A stretch of DNA of 64,000 nt, from the NCBI RefSeq assembly GCF_001612635.1, contig NZ_BDAV01000002.1:248001-312000 (forward strand), in the 5' to 3' direction. The stretch comes from Nocardia africana NBRC 100379 (GTDB lineage: Bacteria > Actinomycetota > Actinomycetes > Mycobacteriales > Mycobacteriaceae). Positions within the stretch are counted from its first letter, which is position 1. Every line of letters starts with the position of its first letter. The notes beneath the pieces are model-generated. The model was not told where the DNA came from and did not search any database. It saw nothing but the letters and a program-made list of their open reading frames with translations. A program made the translations under genes and the position numbers. Below are positions 17,010-25,413 of the stretch, one piece after another.

Positions 17010-17174
17010 GCGTGGCAGCCTAGGCGAATCGAGCGCATCAGGCGTGGGTACGCAATCGTCGGGCAACGCCCGGGCGAGCCCCGCGCCGACAGGCGTATCC
17101 ACGGCATACTCACCGCATACCCCCGGCAACCCGTGGCGCGGCGCGGGCCGGCGCGACCGCCTATTGTGGAAAAC

Positions 17175-18290
17175 GTGTCCGTGGTTGCCGCCCCCAGTCC
17201 ACTGCTCGGTCTCCCAGGGGCCGTGCCCGGCCCGCCCGAAAGTCCCGATGCCGCGGTCGCCTGGCATTACGGCGATCCCTTCGGGGAACAGCGTGCCGCG
17301 GCCCAGCGCGTGGCCCTCGTGGACCGTTCCCACCGTTTCGTGGCGAGGATCACCGGCGCCGAACGGCTGAGCTGGCTGCACACGATCTCCAGCCAGCACA
17401 TCGCCGAGCTGAGCGACGGCCGGTCCGCCGAGAATCTGGATCTGGACCTCAACGGCCGCGTGCAGCACCACTTCGTGCTCACCGAACTCGACGGCACGGT
17501 GTGGATCGATACCGAAGGGGACCGCGGCCCCGCACTGCTCGACTTTCTGCAGAAGATGGTCTTCTGGGCCGACGCGAAACCCGAGGCCGCACCGGACCAC
17601 GCGGTCCTGACCCTACTGGGGCCGCGGGTGAGCGAGCTGACCGCGGCACTGGGCGTCGCCGCGCTGCCGGAGGTGTACGGCGCGGTCGCGCTGCCCGGTG
17701 GCGGGTTCCTGCGCCGCATGCCATGGCCTACCGCGGATTCCTACGACCTGGTCGTGCCGCGTGACCGGCTGAGCGAACTGTGGTCGGCGCTGACCGCGGC
17801 CGGCGCCGAACCGGCCGGGCTGTGGGCATTCGAGGCGCTGCGAGTGGCGGCGTTGCGCCCGCGCATCGGCGTCGACACCGACGATCGGACCATTCCGCAC
17901 GAGGCCCACTGGATCGGCGGCCCGGAGGAATTCGGCGCGGTCCATCTGAACAAGGGCTGCTATCGCGGGCAGGAAACCGTCGCCCGTGTCCACAATCTCG
18001 GTAAACCGCCGCGGCATCTGGTGCTGCTGCACCTGGACGGCTCCGCCGATGCCCGGCCCGCGGCCGGTGACGCGGTGACCGCCGGCGGCCGCGCGGTCGG
18101 CCGCCTCGGCACGGTGATCGACCATTACGAACTCGGGCCGATCGCATTGGCGCTGGTCAAACGTGCCATCACCGCCGACACCCGGCTGGAGGCCGGTCCG
18201 ATGGCCGCCGCCATCGATCCGGATTCGATCCCGTCCGATGACGAGCCGCAGGCCGGCCGGCTCGCCGTGGACAAGTTGCGCGGCCGGTGA
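17175..18290 (+). CDS. ygfZ: YgfZ/GcvT-family tetrahydrofolate-binding protein
   Basis: YgfZ-type proteins bind folate and support assembly or repair of iron-sulfur enzymes. The 371-residue product has the family signature NKGCYRGQETVAR with the conserved Cys (about residue 262), N-terminal ALVDRSHRFVARITG and LDLNGRVQHH. TATTGT lies 7 nt before the chosen GTG, so the message is probably leaderless; another GTG three codons earlier is possible. The stop overlaps the MOSC gene start by 4 bp. The M. tuberculosis counterpart is Rv0811c. Confidence 0.88.
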   Translation: MSVVAAPSPLLGLPGAVPGPPESPDAAVAWHYGDPFGEQRAAAQRVALVDRSHRFVARITGAERLSWLHTISSQHIAELSDGRSAENLDLDLNGRVQHHFVLTELDGTVWIDTEGDRGPALLDFLQKMVFWADAKPEAAPDHAVLTLLGPRVSELTAALGVAALPEVYGAVALPGGGFLRRMPWPTADSYDLVVPRDRLSELWSALTAAGAEPAGLWAFEALRVAALRPRIGVDTDDRTIPHEAHWIGGPEEFGAVHLNKGCYRGQETVARVHNLGKPPRHLVLLHLDGSADARPAAGDAVTAGGRAVGRLGTVIDHYELGPIALALVKRAITADTRLEAGPMAAAIDPDSIPSDDEPQAGRLAVDKLRGR

Positions 18291-19159
18291 GCGCGCCCGC
18301 AGCGCCCCGGGAAATCGGCGCGATCGGCCACGTCCTCGCGGTCTGTGTGCTCCATGCCGAACTCGAGGTGCCCGCGAAGGTGAGCCGGGTCGGCCGGACC
18401 GCGATCGACAAACGCCCGGTCGCCTCCCGGGTGGCGGTCCGTGCGCTGGGACTGGCCGGGGACCGCGTCTGCGATACGAAACATCACGGTGGCGTCCACC
18501 AGGCCGTCTACGCCTACGCCGACGAGGACGCGCGGCGGTGGGGCGAGGAGCTGGGCCGCACGTTGGCGCCCGGCTGGTTCGGTGAGAATCTGCGAGTATC
18601 CGGGCTGCCGGTCAGCGATGCCGTGCTCGGTGAACGCTGGCGCATCGGCGACACCCTGCTCGAGGTCAGCGCGCCGCGCGTGCCGTGCGCGACCTTCGGG
18701 CACTGGTCCGGCGAGAAGCAGTGGGTCAAGCGCTTCACGCTGCGGGCCGATACCGGCGCCTACCTGCGGGTGCTGACCGAAGGCACGATCGGCGCCGGCG
18801 ACCGGGTGCACGTGGACCACATCCCCGAGCACGGCATCACGGTGCGCGACCTGTTCACCGGCCACGATCCGGCACGGCTGGAGCATCTGCTCGCCGCCGA
18901 ACCGACGATCTCCGACGACGTGCGCATGCAGATCGCCCGGCATGCGCGGCGGGCCGCCGGCCGGGCGCGGGCCGCCGCACCCTCCGAAGGGTTCGGCATC
19001 GCCGCGGCGACGGATGCGACACCGAGCCGGACGACGTCGAGGCCGGCGGCGACCGGAGCCGGTACCCCGCACGCGGTGATGCCGAGCGGGGCGGCGGCGC
19101 GGGCGAAGGCAGCGGATGCGACGGCATGCGGTGACGTGGAGCGAGGAGACCGGCCATGA
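18287..19159 (+). CDS. MOSC-domain protein
   Basis: MOSC domains bind or transfer sulfur in molybdenum-cofactor chemistry; stand-alone YiiM-like members act on N-hydroxylated or Moco-linked substrates. This 290-residue protein has DRVCDTKHHGGVHQAVYAYA, GWFGENLRVSG and the cysteine loop SAPRVPCATFGHW. The last 80 residues are Ala/Arg-rich and look disordered. It overlaps ygfZ (GTGA) and the asparaginase gene (ATGA), so the three are coupled. Confidence 0.85.
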   Translation: MSAPAAPREIGAIGHVLAVCVLHAELEVPAKVSRVGRTAIDKRPVASRVAVRALGLAGDRVCDTKHHGGVHQAVYAYADEDARRWGEELGRTLAPGWFGENLRVSGLPVSDAVLGERWRIGDTLLEVSAPRVPCATFGHWSGEKQWVKRFTLRADTGAYLRVLTEGTIGAGDRVHVDHIPEHGITVRDLFTGHDPARLEHLLAAEPTISDDVRMQIARHARRAAGRARAAAPSEGFGIAAATDATPSRTTSRPAATGAGTPHAVMPSGAAARAKAADATACGDVERGDRP

Positions 19160-20118
19160 GTGTGGAACTGGTGGAAGTGGTTCGCTCCGGCTTCCGCGAA
19201 TGTGTCCACCGCGGGTCGGTGGTGATCGTCGAACCCGACGGGGAGCCCTCGCTCGCCCTGGGTGAGGTACATCTGCCGATCTTCCCGCGCTCGACCAACA
19301 AACCCATGCAGGCGATCACCTTGCTGCGCAACGGTTTCGAGCCGGTCGACGAGGCCGAACTCGCCATCGCCACCGCCTCGCATTTCGGCGAACCCGACCA
19401 TCTGGCGCTGGTACGGCGGCTGCTGGACCGCTTCGGCTTCGACGAGAACAGTCTGGAATGCCCGCCGGATCTGCCGATGGGCGAACAGGCCCGCGCCGAG
19501 GCACTGGCCGGTCGCGACCGGCGGTCGGCCCCGCGCAAGATCTACATGAACTGCTCGGGCAAACATGCCGCGATGCTTGCGACCTGTGTGATCAACGGCT
19601 GGCCGGTGACCGGATATCTCGACCTCTCGCATCCGCTGCAGCAGGCGGTCACGGCGACGATCGCCGAGATCACCGGCGAACCCGAGACCGACCTCGGCAT
19701 CGACGGCTGCGGCCTGCCGATCGTCCCGGTCTCGCTGATCAACCTCGCCCGTGCCTACGCCGGCCTCGCCACCGCGGCCCCCGGAACGCCGGAGCGCCGG
19801 GTCGCGGACGCGATTCGCCACCATCCGCGAGTGATTTCGGGCACGGATGCCCCCGATCTCGAGACCATGCGCGCGACCCCCGGGCTGGTCTGCAAGATCG
19901 GGGCGGACGGTGTGCACGCGGGCGCGCTGCCGGACGGGCGCGCCTTCGCCTACAAGATCGACGACGGCCACGACCGGGCCCGGATGCCCCTGACGCAGGC
20001 GATTCTCCAGCGTATGGGCGTCGAGTGGACCGAGGCCCACGCCGCGCTCGCCGGCCCGCCGGTCCTGGGCGGCGGGGCCAGGGTCGGCATCATCCGGGCA
20101 ATCCCGGGTGCGGTGTAG
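19156..20118 (+). CDS. Asparaginase (rhizobial-type, thermolabile family)
   Basis: This belongs to the asparaginase family related to Rhizobium AnsA, unlike the bacterial type I/II enzymes. It hydrolyses L-asparagine to aspartate and ammonia. The 320-residue sequence shows FPRSTNKPMQAI (catalytic Ser/Lys region), YMNCSGKHAAMLATC with the SGKH motif, and GIDGCGLPIVPVSLINLARA. GAGGAG precedes the ATG by 7 nt. The GlnR regulator in the window makes nitrogen control conceivable, but no GlnR box was seen here. Confidence 0.87.
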   Translation: MSVELVEVVRSGFRECVHRGSVVIVEPDGEPSLALGEVHLPIFPRSTNKPMQAITLLRNGFEPVDEAELAIATASHFGEPDHLALVRRLLDRFGFDENSLECPPDLPMGEQARAEALAGRDRRSAPRKIYMNCSGKHAAMLATCVINGWPVTGYLDLSHPLQQAVTATIAEITGEPETDLGIDGCGLPIVPVSLINLARAYAGLATAAPGTPERRVADAIRHHPRVISGTDAPDLETMRATPGLVCKIGADGVHAGALPDGRAFAYKIDDGHDRARMPLTQAILQRMGVEWTEAHAALAGPPVLGGGARVGIIRAIPGAV

Positions 20119-20206
20119 CAGCCCACCATTTCGGCGAACCCCCGCGCGACCGCCCCGCGAACGGTCGATGTTCCGGAGTCTTCACCCACTCCTGGAAGCG
20201 CGACCG

Positions 20207-20234
20207 CCTGACACACGCTAAAGTGTCTGTCAGG
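20207..20234 (+). promoter_or_regulatory. Inverted repeat over a possible -10 upstream of the DUF3073 gene
   Basis: CCTGACA (20207-20213) and TGTCAGG (20228-20234) flank TAAAGT (20219-20224), a possible -10. A repressor bound here would block the promoter. Site and promoter are both tentative. Confidence 0.4.
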
Positions 20235-20303
20235 AAGATTATTAATTCGAACGGGGCCGCCAACCACCCCAGGCCGCCCCGCAGTGACGCGAGGGGGTCA
20301 GCC

Positions 20304-20510
20304 ATGGGCCGTGGCCGGGCTAAGGCAAAGCAGACCAAGGTTGCACGCGAGCTGAAGTACAGCTCGCCGTCGACCGACTTCGCGAGCCTTCAGCGCGAGC
20401 TGTCGGGGCACACCCCCCGGCGGAGCGGTGTGCTGTCCGAAGAGCACGATTCGGACGAATCGCTCAAGCGCTGGGAGGAAGATGAGGACTACGACGACTG
20501 GCGCCGCTGA
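20304..20510 (+). CDS. DUF3073 small acidic/basic protein
   Basis: This is a conserved actinobacterial protein of 68 residues (family of Rv0810c). The N-terminal part is basic (MGRGRAKAKQTKVARELKYS) and the C-terminal part is acidic and aromatic (KRWEEDEDYDDWRR). GAGGGGG lies 6 nt before the ATG. No enzymatic motif is present and the function is unknown. A strong terminator follows. Confidence 0.88.
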   Translation: MGRGRAKAKQTKVARELKYSSPSTDFASLQRELSGHTPRRSGVLSEEHDSDESLKRWEEDEDYDDWRR

Positions 20511-20528
20511 CTCGGATCGACGTGTGCA

Positions 20529-20553
20529 GGGGGAGGCCTGAGGGGCCTCCCCC
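20529..20553 (+). terminator. Rho-independent terminator after the DUF3073 gene
   Basis: A 10-bp perfect stem GGGGGAGGCC/GGCCTCCCCC with a 5-nt loop begins 19 bp after the stop. A short TT follows, and outer bases (CGTG/CACG) can extend the stem. Confidence 0.8.
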
Positions 20554-20620
20554 TTCGCACGTCGGCAGCGTTTTCGGCCGATAGATCGACCGTTCTTCAC
20601 CTCGATGAGGGCTCGTAGTA

Positions 20621-20667
20621 CGGGTCGCCGCCGCAGGTATCAGTGATACCGAGGGCGGCGTGACCCG
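20621..20667. other. 47-nt long imperfect hairpin in a convergent spacer
   Basis: Nested arms CGGGTC/GACCCG, GCCGCC/GGCGGC and GGTATCA/TGATACC pair 19 bp with small internal loops and a 1-nt tip. It lies between the DUF3073 terminator and the purM 3' end. It could be a two-way terminator or an RNA/DNA element. No function is assigned. Confidence 0.45.
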
Positions 20668-20750
20668 GATTGAACGTACCCCGGCACACTGCCGCCCCGG
20701 CCGCGCCGCAGCCGGTTGCCTCCGCATGCCGCAACCGCTCAGCCGAACGA

Positions 20751-20796
20751 CGATCGCCTCCTCACACCGGGCCGTACCGGCGCGAGGAGGCGATCG
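20751..20796 (-). terminator. Hairpin downstream of purM
   Basis: A 13-bp perfect stem (20751-20763 with 20784-20796, arms CGATCGCCTCCTC and GAGGAGGCGATCG) carries a 20-nt loop that itself folds (CCGG/CCGG). It lies 9 bp past the purM stop. No clear T tract. Confidence 0.55.
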
Positions 20797-20805
20797 CATG
20801 TCGGG

Positions 20806-21924
20806 TCAGAACCTGGGATGTTCCCCGAGCAGCGCCACGCGGGCGGCATCGGCATCCTTGGCCTTCTTGACCGATCCCAGGGTCCAGCATTCGATATGCC
20901 GCGCGGTCAGCACCGCGAGCGCACGATCGGCATCCTCGGGGGCGACGACGGCGACCATGCCGACGCCCATGTTGAAGGTCTTCTCCATCTCCGCCCGCTC
21001 GACCCGGCCGCGCTGCGCGATCAGTTTGAAGATCGGCGCGGGATTCCAGGTGCCGCGGTCGATTTCGGCGACCAGCCCGGCCGGCAGCACCCGGGCGAGA
21101 TTGTTCGCCAGCCCGCCGCCGGTGACATGGGCGAAGGTCCGCACATCGGTCTCCGCGATCAGCGCCAGACAATCCTTGGCATAGATCTTGGTAGGTTCCA
21201 GCAACTCTTCGCCCAGGGTGCGGCCGAATTCCTCGACGTGCCCGGTGAGCGCCATCCGATCGATATCGAGCAGCACCCGGCGCGCCAGGCTGTAGCCGTT
21301 GGAATGCAGGCCCGAGGAGCCCATCGCGATGACCACGTCGCCCGGCCGGACCCGATCCGGGCCCAGCACCTCGTCCGCCTCCACGACACCGACGCCGGTC
21401 GCGGAGATGTCGTAGTCGTCGGCGCCCATCAGACCCGGGTGCTCGGCCGTCTCGCCGCCCAGCAGCGCACATCCGGCCTGGATGCAGCCCTCGGCGATAC
21501 CGGAGACGATCTGCGCGACCCGTTCCGGAACCACCTTGCCGACGGCGATGTAGTCCTGCAGGAACAGCGGTTCCGCGCCGCAGACGACCAGATCGTCGAC
21601 GACCATGGCGACCAGGTCCAGGCCGACCGTGTCGTGCTTGTCCAGCGCCTGCGCGACCGCGATCTTGGTGCCCACACCGTCGGTGGAGGCGGCCAGCAGC
21701 GGTTCCCGGTAGCCACCCTTGAGCGCGAACAATCCGGCGAAACCGCCCAGACCGCCCTGCACCTCGGGCCGGCTGGCCTTCTTGGCCAGCGGCGCGAACA
21801 ACTCGACTGCGCGGTCGCCGGCCTCGATGTCGACACCGGCGGCGGCGTAGGACGCGCCTCCGGATTGGGCCTCGTCGGCGCCGGTGTCGTTCACACCGGC
21901 ACCACTCGGGGTCTGCTCAGTCAT
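20806..21924 (-). CDS. purM: Phosphoribosylformylglycinamidine cyclo-ligase PurM
   Basis: AIR synthetase catalyses step 5 of de novo purine synthesis, closing the imidazole ring of FGAM with ATP. It has 372 residues. Landmarks are the start of the core SYAAAGVDIEAGDRAVELF, DGVGTKIAVAQALDKHDTVG, GGETAEHPGLM, VIAMGSSGLHSNGYSLAR and HVTGGGLANNLARVLP. The ATG is chosen; a TTG six codons upstream is in frame. The first 30 residues are low-complexity. In mycobacteria it adjoins purF; here a hydrolase/TetR pair separates the two. Confidence 0.96.
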   Translation of the reverse strand: MTEQTPSGAGVNDTGADEAQSGGASYAAAGVDIEAGDRAVELFAPLAKKASRPEVQGGLGGFAGLFALKGGYREPLLAASTDGVGTKIAVAQALDKHDTVGLDLVAMVVDDLVVCGAEPLFLQDYIAVGKVVPERVAQIVSGIAEGCIQAGCALLGGETAEHPGLMGADDYDISATGVGVVEADEVLGPDRVRPGDVVIAMGSSGLHSNGYSLARRVLLDIDRMALTGHVEEFGRTLGEELLEPTKIYAKDCLALIAETDVRTFAHVTGGGLANNLARVLPAGLVAEIDRGTWNPAPIFKLIAQRGRVERAEMEKTFNMGVGMVAVVAPEDADRALAVLTARHIECWTLGSVKKAKDADAARVALLGEHPRF

Positions 21925-22048
21925 TGTTCGGGAAAGCTCCAAACCGAATCGGCGGACAGATGCCTGATCACGCTACCCGAGTCGGATAACGAGACTGCAC
22001 CGGTGTTCGGCTGCACGTACGGATTCGAGGCTACCGTCACATGCACCA

Positions 22049-22077
22049 TTGACATACATACCGTATGTAGGTAACTC
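22049..22077 (+). promoter_or_regulatory. Promoter with overlapping operator for the hydrolase-tetR unit
   Basis: A consensus -35 TTGACA (22049-22054) is followed by the perfect dyad TACATAC-C-GTATGTA (22055-22069) and a weak -10 TAACTC (22072-22077), spacer 17. A dyad between -35 and -10 is the usual layout for TetR autorepression. The unit's own TetR is the likely ligand. Confidence 0.7.
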
Positions 22078-22111
22078 TGGAACACATCACCCCCACTCCG
22101 GAAGGCACGTC

Positions 22112-22981
22112 ATGGGAATCAGCAGCACCAGCCTCGGCCCGATTCGACACGTCGCCGTGCCGGGCGGCCGCATCCACTATCACGACACCGGTTCCGGCTC
22201 ACCCGTCGTCTTCGTCCACGGCCTGCTCGTCAACGCCGATCTGTGGCGCAAGGTGGTGCCGGACGTCGCCGCCGCCGGCCATCGCTGCCTCACCCCGGAT
22301 TGGCCGTTCGGCTCCCATTCGGAACCGATGCCCGCCGCCGACCTCTCCCCTACCGGTGCGGCCGATCTGATCGCCGCGTTCCTGCGGGAACTCGATCTCA
22401 CCGACGTCACCCTGGTGGCCAACGACACCGGCGGGGCTATCACGCAGATCATGCTGTCGCGCGATCGCAGCCGAGTCGGGCGCGTGGTGTTCACCAACTG
22501 CGACGCCTACGAGAAGTTCTTCCCGCAGCCGTTCACGCCGCTGCCTCGGCTCTCGCGCGTACCCGGCCTGCTCACCGCGGTTCTGCAGAGCCTGCGTTTC
22601 CGGCCGGCGCAGCGGCTGCCCATCGCCTACGGGCTGGTCACCAAGCAGCCGCTGCCGCACGAGATCGCCGATTCCTATCTGCTGCCGAGCCGCAACTCCG
22701 CGGCCATCCGCGCCGACCTGCGCCGGTTCCTGCGCGATATTCACAAGCGCCACACCCTCGCGGCCGCGCGCACGTTCGGCGAATGGGATCTGCCGGTACT
22801 GCTGGCCTGGGCCCCGGAGGACAAGGTGTTCCGGCTGGATTTCGCACAGCGGCTGGCGCACGATCTGCCCGACGCGACCCTGCGCACGATCGAGGATTCA
22901 CTCACCTTCGTCTCCGAGGACCAGCCCGAGTTGCTCAGCCGGTTGATCGTGGAGTTCACTCGGCTGCATGCCACGCCGTAG
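22112..22981 (+). CDS. Alpha/beta-hydrolase with Asp nucleophile (epoxide hydrolase/dehalogenase-like)
   Basis: A soluble alpha/beta-hydrolase of 289 residues. The oxyanion loop is HGLLVNADLW. The nucleophile elbow VANDTGGAITQ places Asp, not Ser, at the active site, as in epoxide hydrolases and haloalkane dehalogenases. The Trp that follows Asp in true dehalogenases is Thr here. The ATG is 6 nt after GGAAGG; an earlier ATG lies inside the operator. It overlaps the downstream tetR gene by 14 bp and is probably repressed by it. The substrate is unknown. Confidence 0.85.
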   Translation: MGISSTSLGPIRHVAVPGGRIHYHDTGSGSPVVFVHGLLVNADLWRKVVPDVAAAGHRCLTPDWPFGSHSEPMPAADLSPTGAADLIAAFLRELDLTDVTLVANDTGGAITQIMLSRDRSRVGRVVFTNCDAYEKFFPQPFTPLPRLSRVPGLLTAVLQSLRFRPAQRLPIAYGLVTKQPLPHEIADSYLLPSRNSAAIRADLRRFLRDIHKRHTLAAARTFGEWDLPVLLAWAPEDKVFRLDFAQRLAHDLPDATLRTIEDSLTFVSEDQPELLSRLIVEFTRLHATP

Positions 22982-23591
22982 CCAGGAGGACAGATCACGC
23001 GCGACGCGGGCGAGTCTCGAGTCGGTCGGGCGGCGGCTGTTCGGCGAACGCGGATATTCCGCGGTCTCGGCGGAGGAGATCGTCGCGGAGGCCGGTGTCA
23101 CCCGCGGCGCGCTGCATCACCACTACGGCGACAAGCGCGGCCTGTTCATCGCGGTACTGGAACAGCTGGAGGCGGACAACACCGAGGAGATCCGGCATGC
23201 GATCGATACCCTGCCCGACCCGGCCGACCTGCTGGCCGCGATGGCGACCGGCCTGCACACGTTCCTCGTGATCAGCCGCCGCCCGGAAACGGTCCGGATC
23301 GCCATGTCGGACGGTCCGGCGGTCCTCGGCTGGCAGGGCTGGCGGGAGATGGAAGCGCGCCACGGACTCGGGCTGATCATGAATCAGCTGGAGTCGGCGG
23401 TGGAGTCCGGCCTCGCGCCCGCGGTCCCGATCCGGACTCTGGCCCAATTGATTCTGGCCGCGGTCACCGAAGCGGGCATGATCGTCGCGCACGCCGACGA
23501 TCCGGATGCGGCCGGCGCCGAGGCCGAGCAGTGCATTCTGATGATGCTCGGCGGATTGCTCACACCGCCGAGCACGTCACCGAGCCTCTAG
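22968..23591 (+). CDS. TetR-family regulator (co-transcribed with the hydrolase)
   Basis: A repressor of 207 residues. The N-terminal helix-turn-helix is clear (RLFGERGYSAVSAEEIVAEA then GVTRGALHHHYGDKRGLFIAVL). The C-terminal ligand domain is unassigned. It is translated from within the end of the hydrolase gene. The perfect dyad between the -35 and -10 of their shared promoter is the likely operator, so the unit should be induced by a hydrolase substrate or product. Confidence 0.9.
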   Translation: MPRRSQEDRSRATRASLESVGRRLFGERGYSAVSAEEIVAEAGVTRGALHHHYGDKRGLFIAVLEQLEADNTEEIRHAIDTLPDPADLLAAMATGLHTFLVISRRPETVRIAMSDGPAVLGWQGWREMEARHGLGLIMNQLESAVESGLAPAVPIRTLAQLILAAVTEAGMIVAHADDPDAAGAEAEQCILMMLGGLLTPPSTSPSL

Positions 23592-23655
23592 CCCTCGGAC
23601 CGGCGCAGCATCGAAAGTCCTTGCGCCACAGGAGGACTCGACCATTCAAGGAACA

Positions 23656-23684
23656 CGCCGGGCCCTGTGACGACCGGCCCGGCG
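23656..23684. terminator. Hairpin between convergent tetR and purF
   Basis: CGCCGGGCC/GGCCCGGCG, a 9-bp perfect stem with an 11-nt loop, lies between the two gene ends. No T tract on either side. It may serve both directions. Confidence 0.45.
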
Positions 23685-23696
23685 GCGACGTCACAC

Positions 23697-25301
23697 TCAG
23701 GGGCGGCTCAGCGCGCTCGCGTTGGCATTCTCGCCCAGGAGTTCCGATTCCGGCTTACCGGAGAGGATCCCCTCGAGGACGTTCTTGCCGACGGCGGCCT
23801 CGTCGGGCAGCGGGATCGGGTATTTGCCGTCGAAGCAGGCGCAGCACAGCCGGGTGCGCGGCTGCTCGGTGGCCGCGATCATGCCCTCGAGCGAGATGTA
23901 GCCCAGGCTGTCGGCACCGATGGAACGTCGCACGCTCTCGACCATCGCCGCTTCCGAATCCTGCGACCCCTCGGCCATTTCCGGCCCGGCGCCGTTGGCG
24001 ATCAACTCGGCCGGCGAGGCGAAGTCGATGCCGTAGAAGCAGGGCCACTTCACCGGCGGGGAGGCGATGCGCACATGGATCTCCAGCGCCCCCGCCTCGC
24101 GCAGCATGCGGATCAGCGCGCGCTGGGTGTTGCCGCGCACGATCGAGTCGTCGACCACGATCAACCGCTTCCCGCGGATCACCTCGCGCAGCGGGTTGAG
24201 CTTGAGCCGGATGCCGAGCTGGCGGATGGTCTGGCTGGGCTGGATGAAGGTGCGGCCCACGTAGGCGTTCTTCATCAGGCCCTGGCCGTAGGGCACGCCG
24301 GATCCCTGGGCGTAGCCCACCGCGGCCGGCGTCCCGGATTCCGGTACCGGAATCACCAGATCGGCGTCGACGGGGTGTTCGGCGGCCAGCCGACGGCCGA
24401 TGTCGACCCGGGTGGCGTGCACCGAGCGACCGGCGATCGTCGAATCCGGCCGGGCCAGATAGACGTATTCGAAGACACAGCCCTTCGGTTCGGGATTGGC
24501 GAACCGCAGCGAACGAACTCCATCGGCATCGATCGCCAGCAGTTCGCCGGGCTCGATCTCACGCACGAACGAGGCGCCCACGATGTCGAGCGCGGCGGTC
24601 TCGCTCGCAACCACCCAGCCGCGATCGAGGCGGCCCAGGCACAGCGGCCGCACACCCTGCGGATCCCGCGCCGCATAGAGGGTGTGCTCGTCCATGAAGG
24701 TCAGGCAGAAGGCGCCGCGCAACGTCGGCAGCAACTCCATGGCCGCCTGCTCGATGCTCTTGTCGGCCGCGGCATGGGCCAGCAGCGCGGTCATCACATC
24801 CGAATCCGAGGTGGCGGTGATCGCACTGCCCGGCAGGCGGCCGTTGATCAGACCCAATTCCCTGGCACGCGTCGCCAACTCGGCGGTGTTGACCAGATTT
24901 CCGTTGTGTCCCAACGCGAGTCCGGTGCCGACGGCCGTAGTGCGGAAGATCGGCTGAGCGTTCTCCCAGATGGTGGAACCGGTGGTCGAGTACCGGCAGT
25001 GCCCGATGGCGATATGCCCCGGCATCGCCGCCAGCGTCTGCTCGTCGAAGACCTGCGAGACCAGGCCCAGATCCTTGAACACCAGGACCTGCGAACCATC
25101 TGCCACCGCGATACCGGCGGCCTCCTGGCCCCGGTGCTGCAGTGCGTAGAGGCCGTAGTACGTGAGCTTGGCCACATCCTCGCCCGGAGCCCAGACGCCG
25201 AAGACGCCACACTCCTCGCGGGGCTCGTTCTCGGGCTCGTCGACTGCGGAGGTGTTTCGGCCTGCGGCGGTCTTCGGGATCGACAGATCGGCGTGGGTCA
25301 C
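23697..25301 (-). CDS. purF: Amidophosphoribosyltransferase PurF
   Basis: This enzyme makes the committed step of purine synthesis, PRPP plus glutamine to phosphoribosylamine. It has 534 residues including a propeptide that should be cleaved before the N-terminal nucleophile Cys in REECGVFGVW. The glutaminase half shows QHRGQEAAGI and HCRYSTTGS. The PRPP site is VVDDSIVRGNT, and CFYGIDFASPAELIA follows. I choose the GTG with AGGGAG 6 nt upstream. A possible -10 TAGAAT lies about 40 bp upstream. Confidence 0.96.
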   Translation of the reverse strand: MTHADLSIPKTAAGRNTSAVDEPENEPREECGVFGVWAPGEDVAKLTYYGLYALQHRGQEAAGIAVADGSQVLVFKDLGLVSQVFDEQTLAAMPGHIAIGHCRYSTTGSTIWENAQPIFRTTAVGTGLALGHNGNLVNTAELATRARELGLINGRLPGSAITATSDSDVMTALLAHAAADKSIEQAAMELLPTLRGAFCLTFMDEHTLYAARDPQGVRPLCLGRLDRGWVVASETAALDIVGASFVREIEPGELLAIDADGVRSLRFANPEPKGCVFEYVYLARPDSTIAGRSVHATRVDIGRRLAAEHPVDADLVIPVPESGTPAAVGYAQGSGVPYGQGLMKNAYVGRTFIQPSQTIRQLGIRLKLNPLREVIRGKRLIVVDDSIVRGNTQRALIRMLREAGALEIHVRIASPPVKWPCFYGIDFASPAELIANGAGPEMAEGSQDSEAAMVESVRRSIGADSLGYISLEGMIAATEQPRTRLCCACFDGKYPIPLPDEAAVGKNVLEGILSGKPESELLGENANASALSRP

Positions 25302-25413
25302 CGTTTGCTCCCTGTTAGTCGGGCGGGGGGCACTCGTCATTCTACGGGTCATCCGCGCGAAACCCACGTCCGGATCCGCCGGGTGGCGCGCTGTTTGCTG
25401 CTACGGTTCGACC

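Noticed and set aside
22112..22981. Hydrolase named as a haloalkane dehalogenase
   Set aside because: The nucleophile Asp is followed by Thr, not the halide-binding Trp, so the specific name is not supported.
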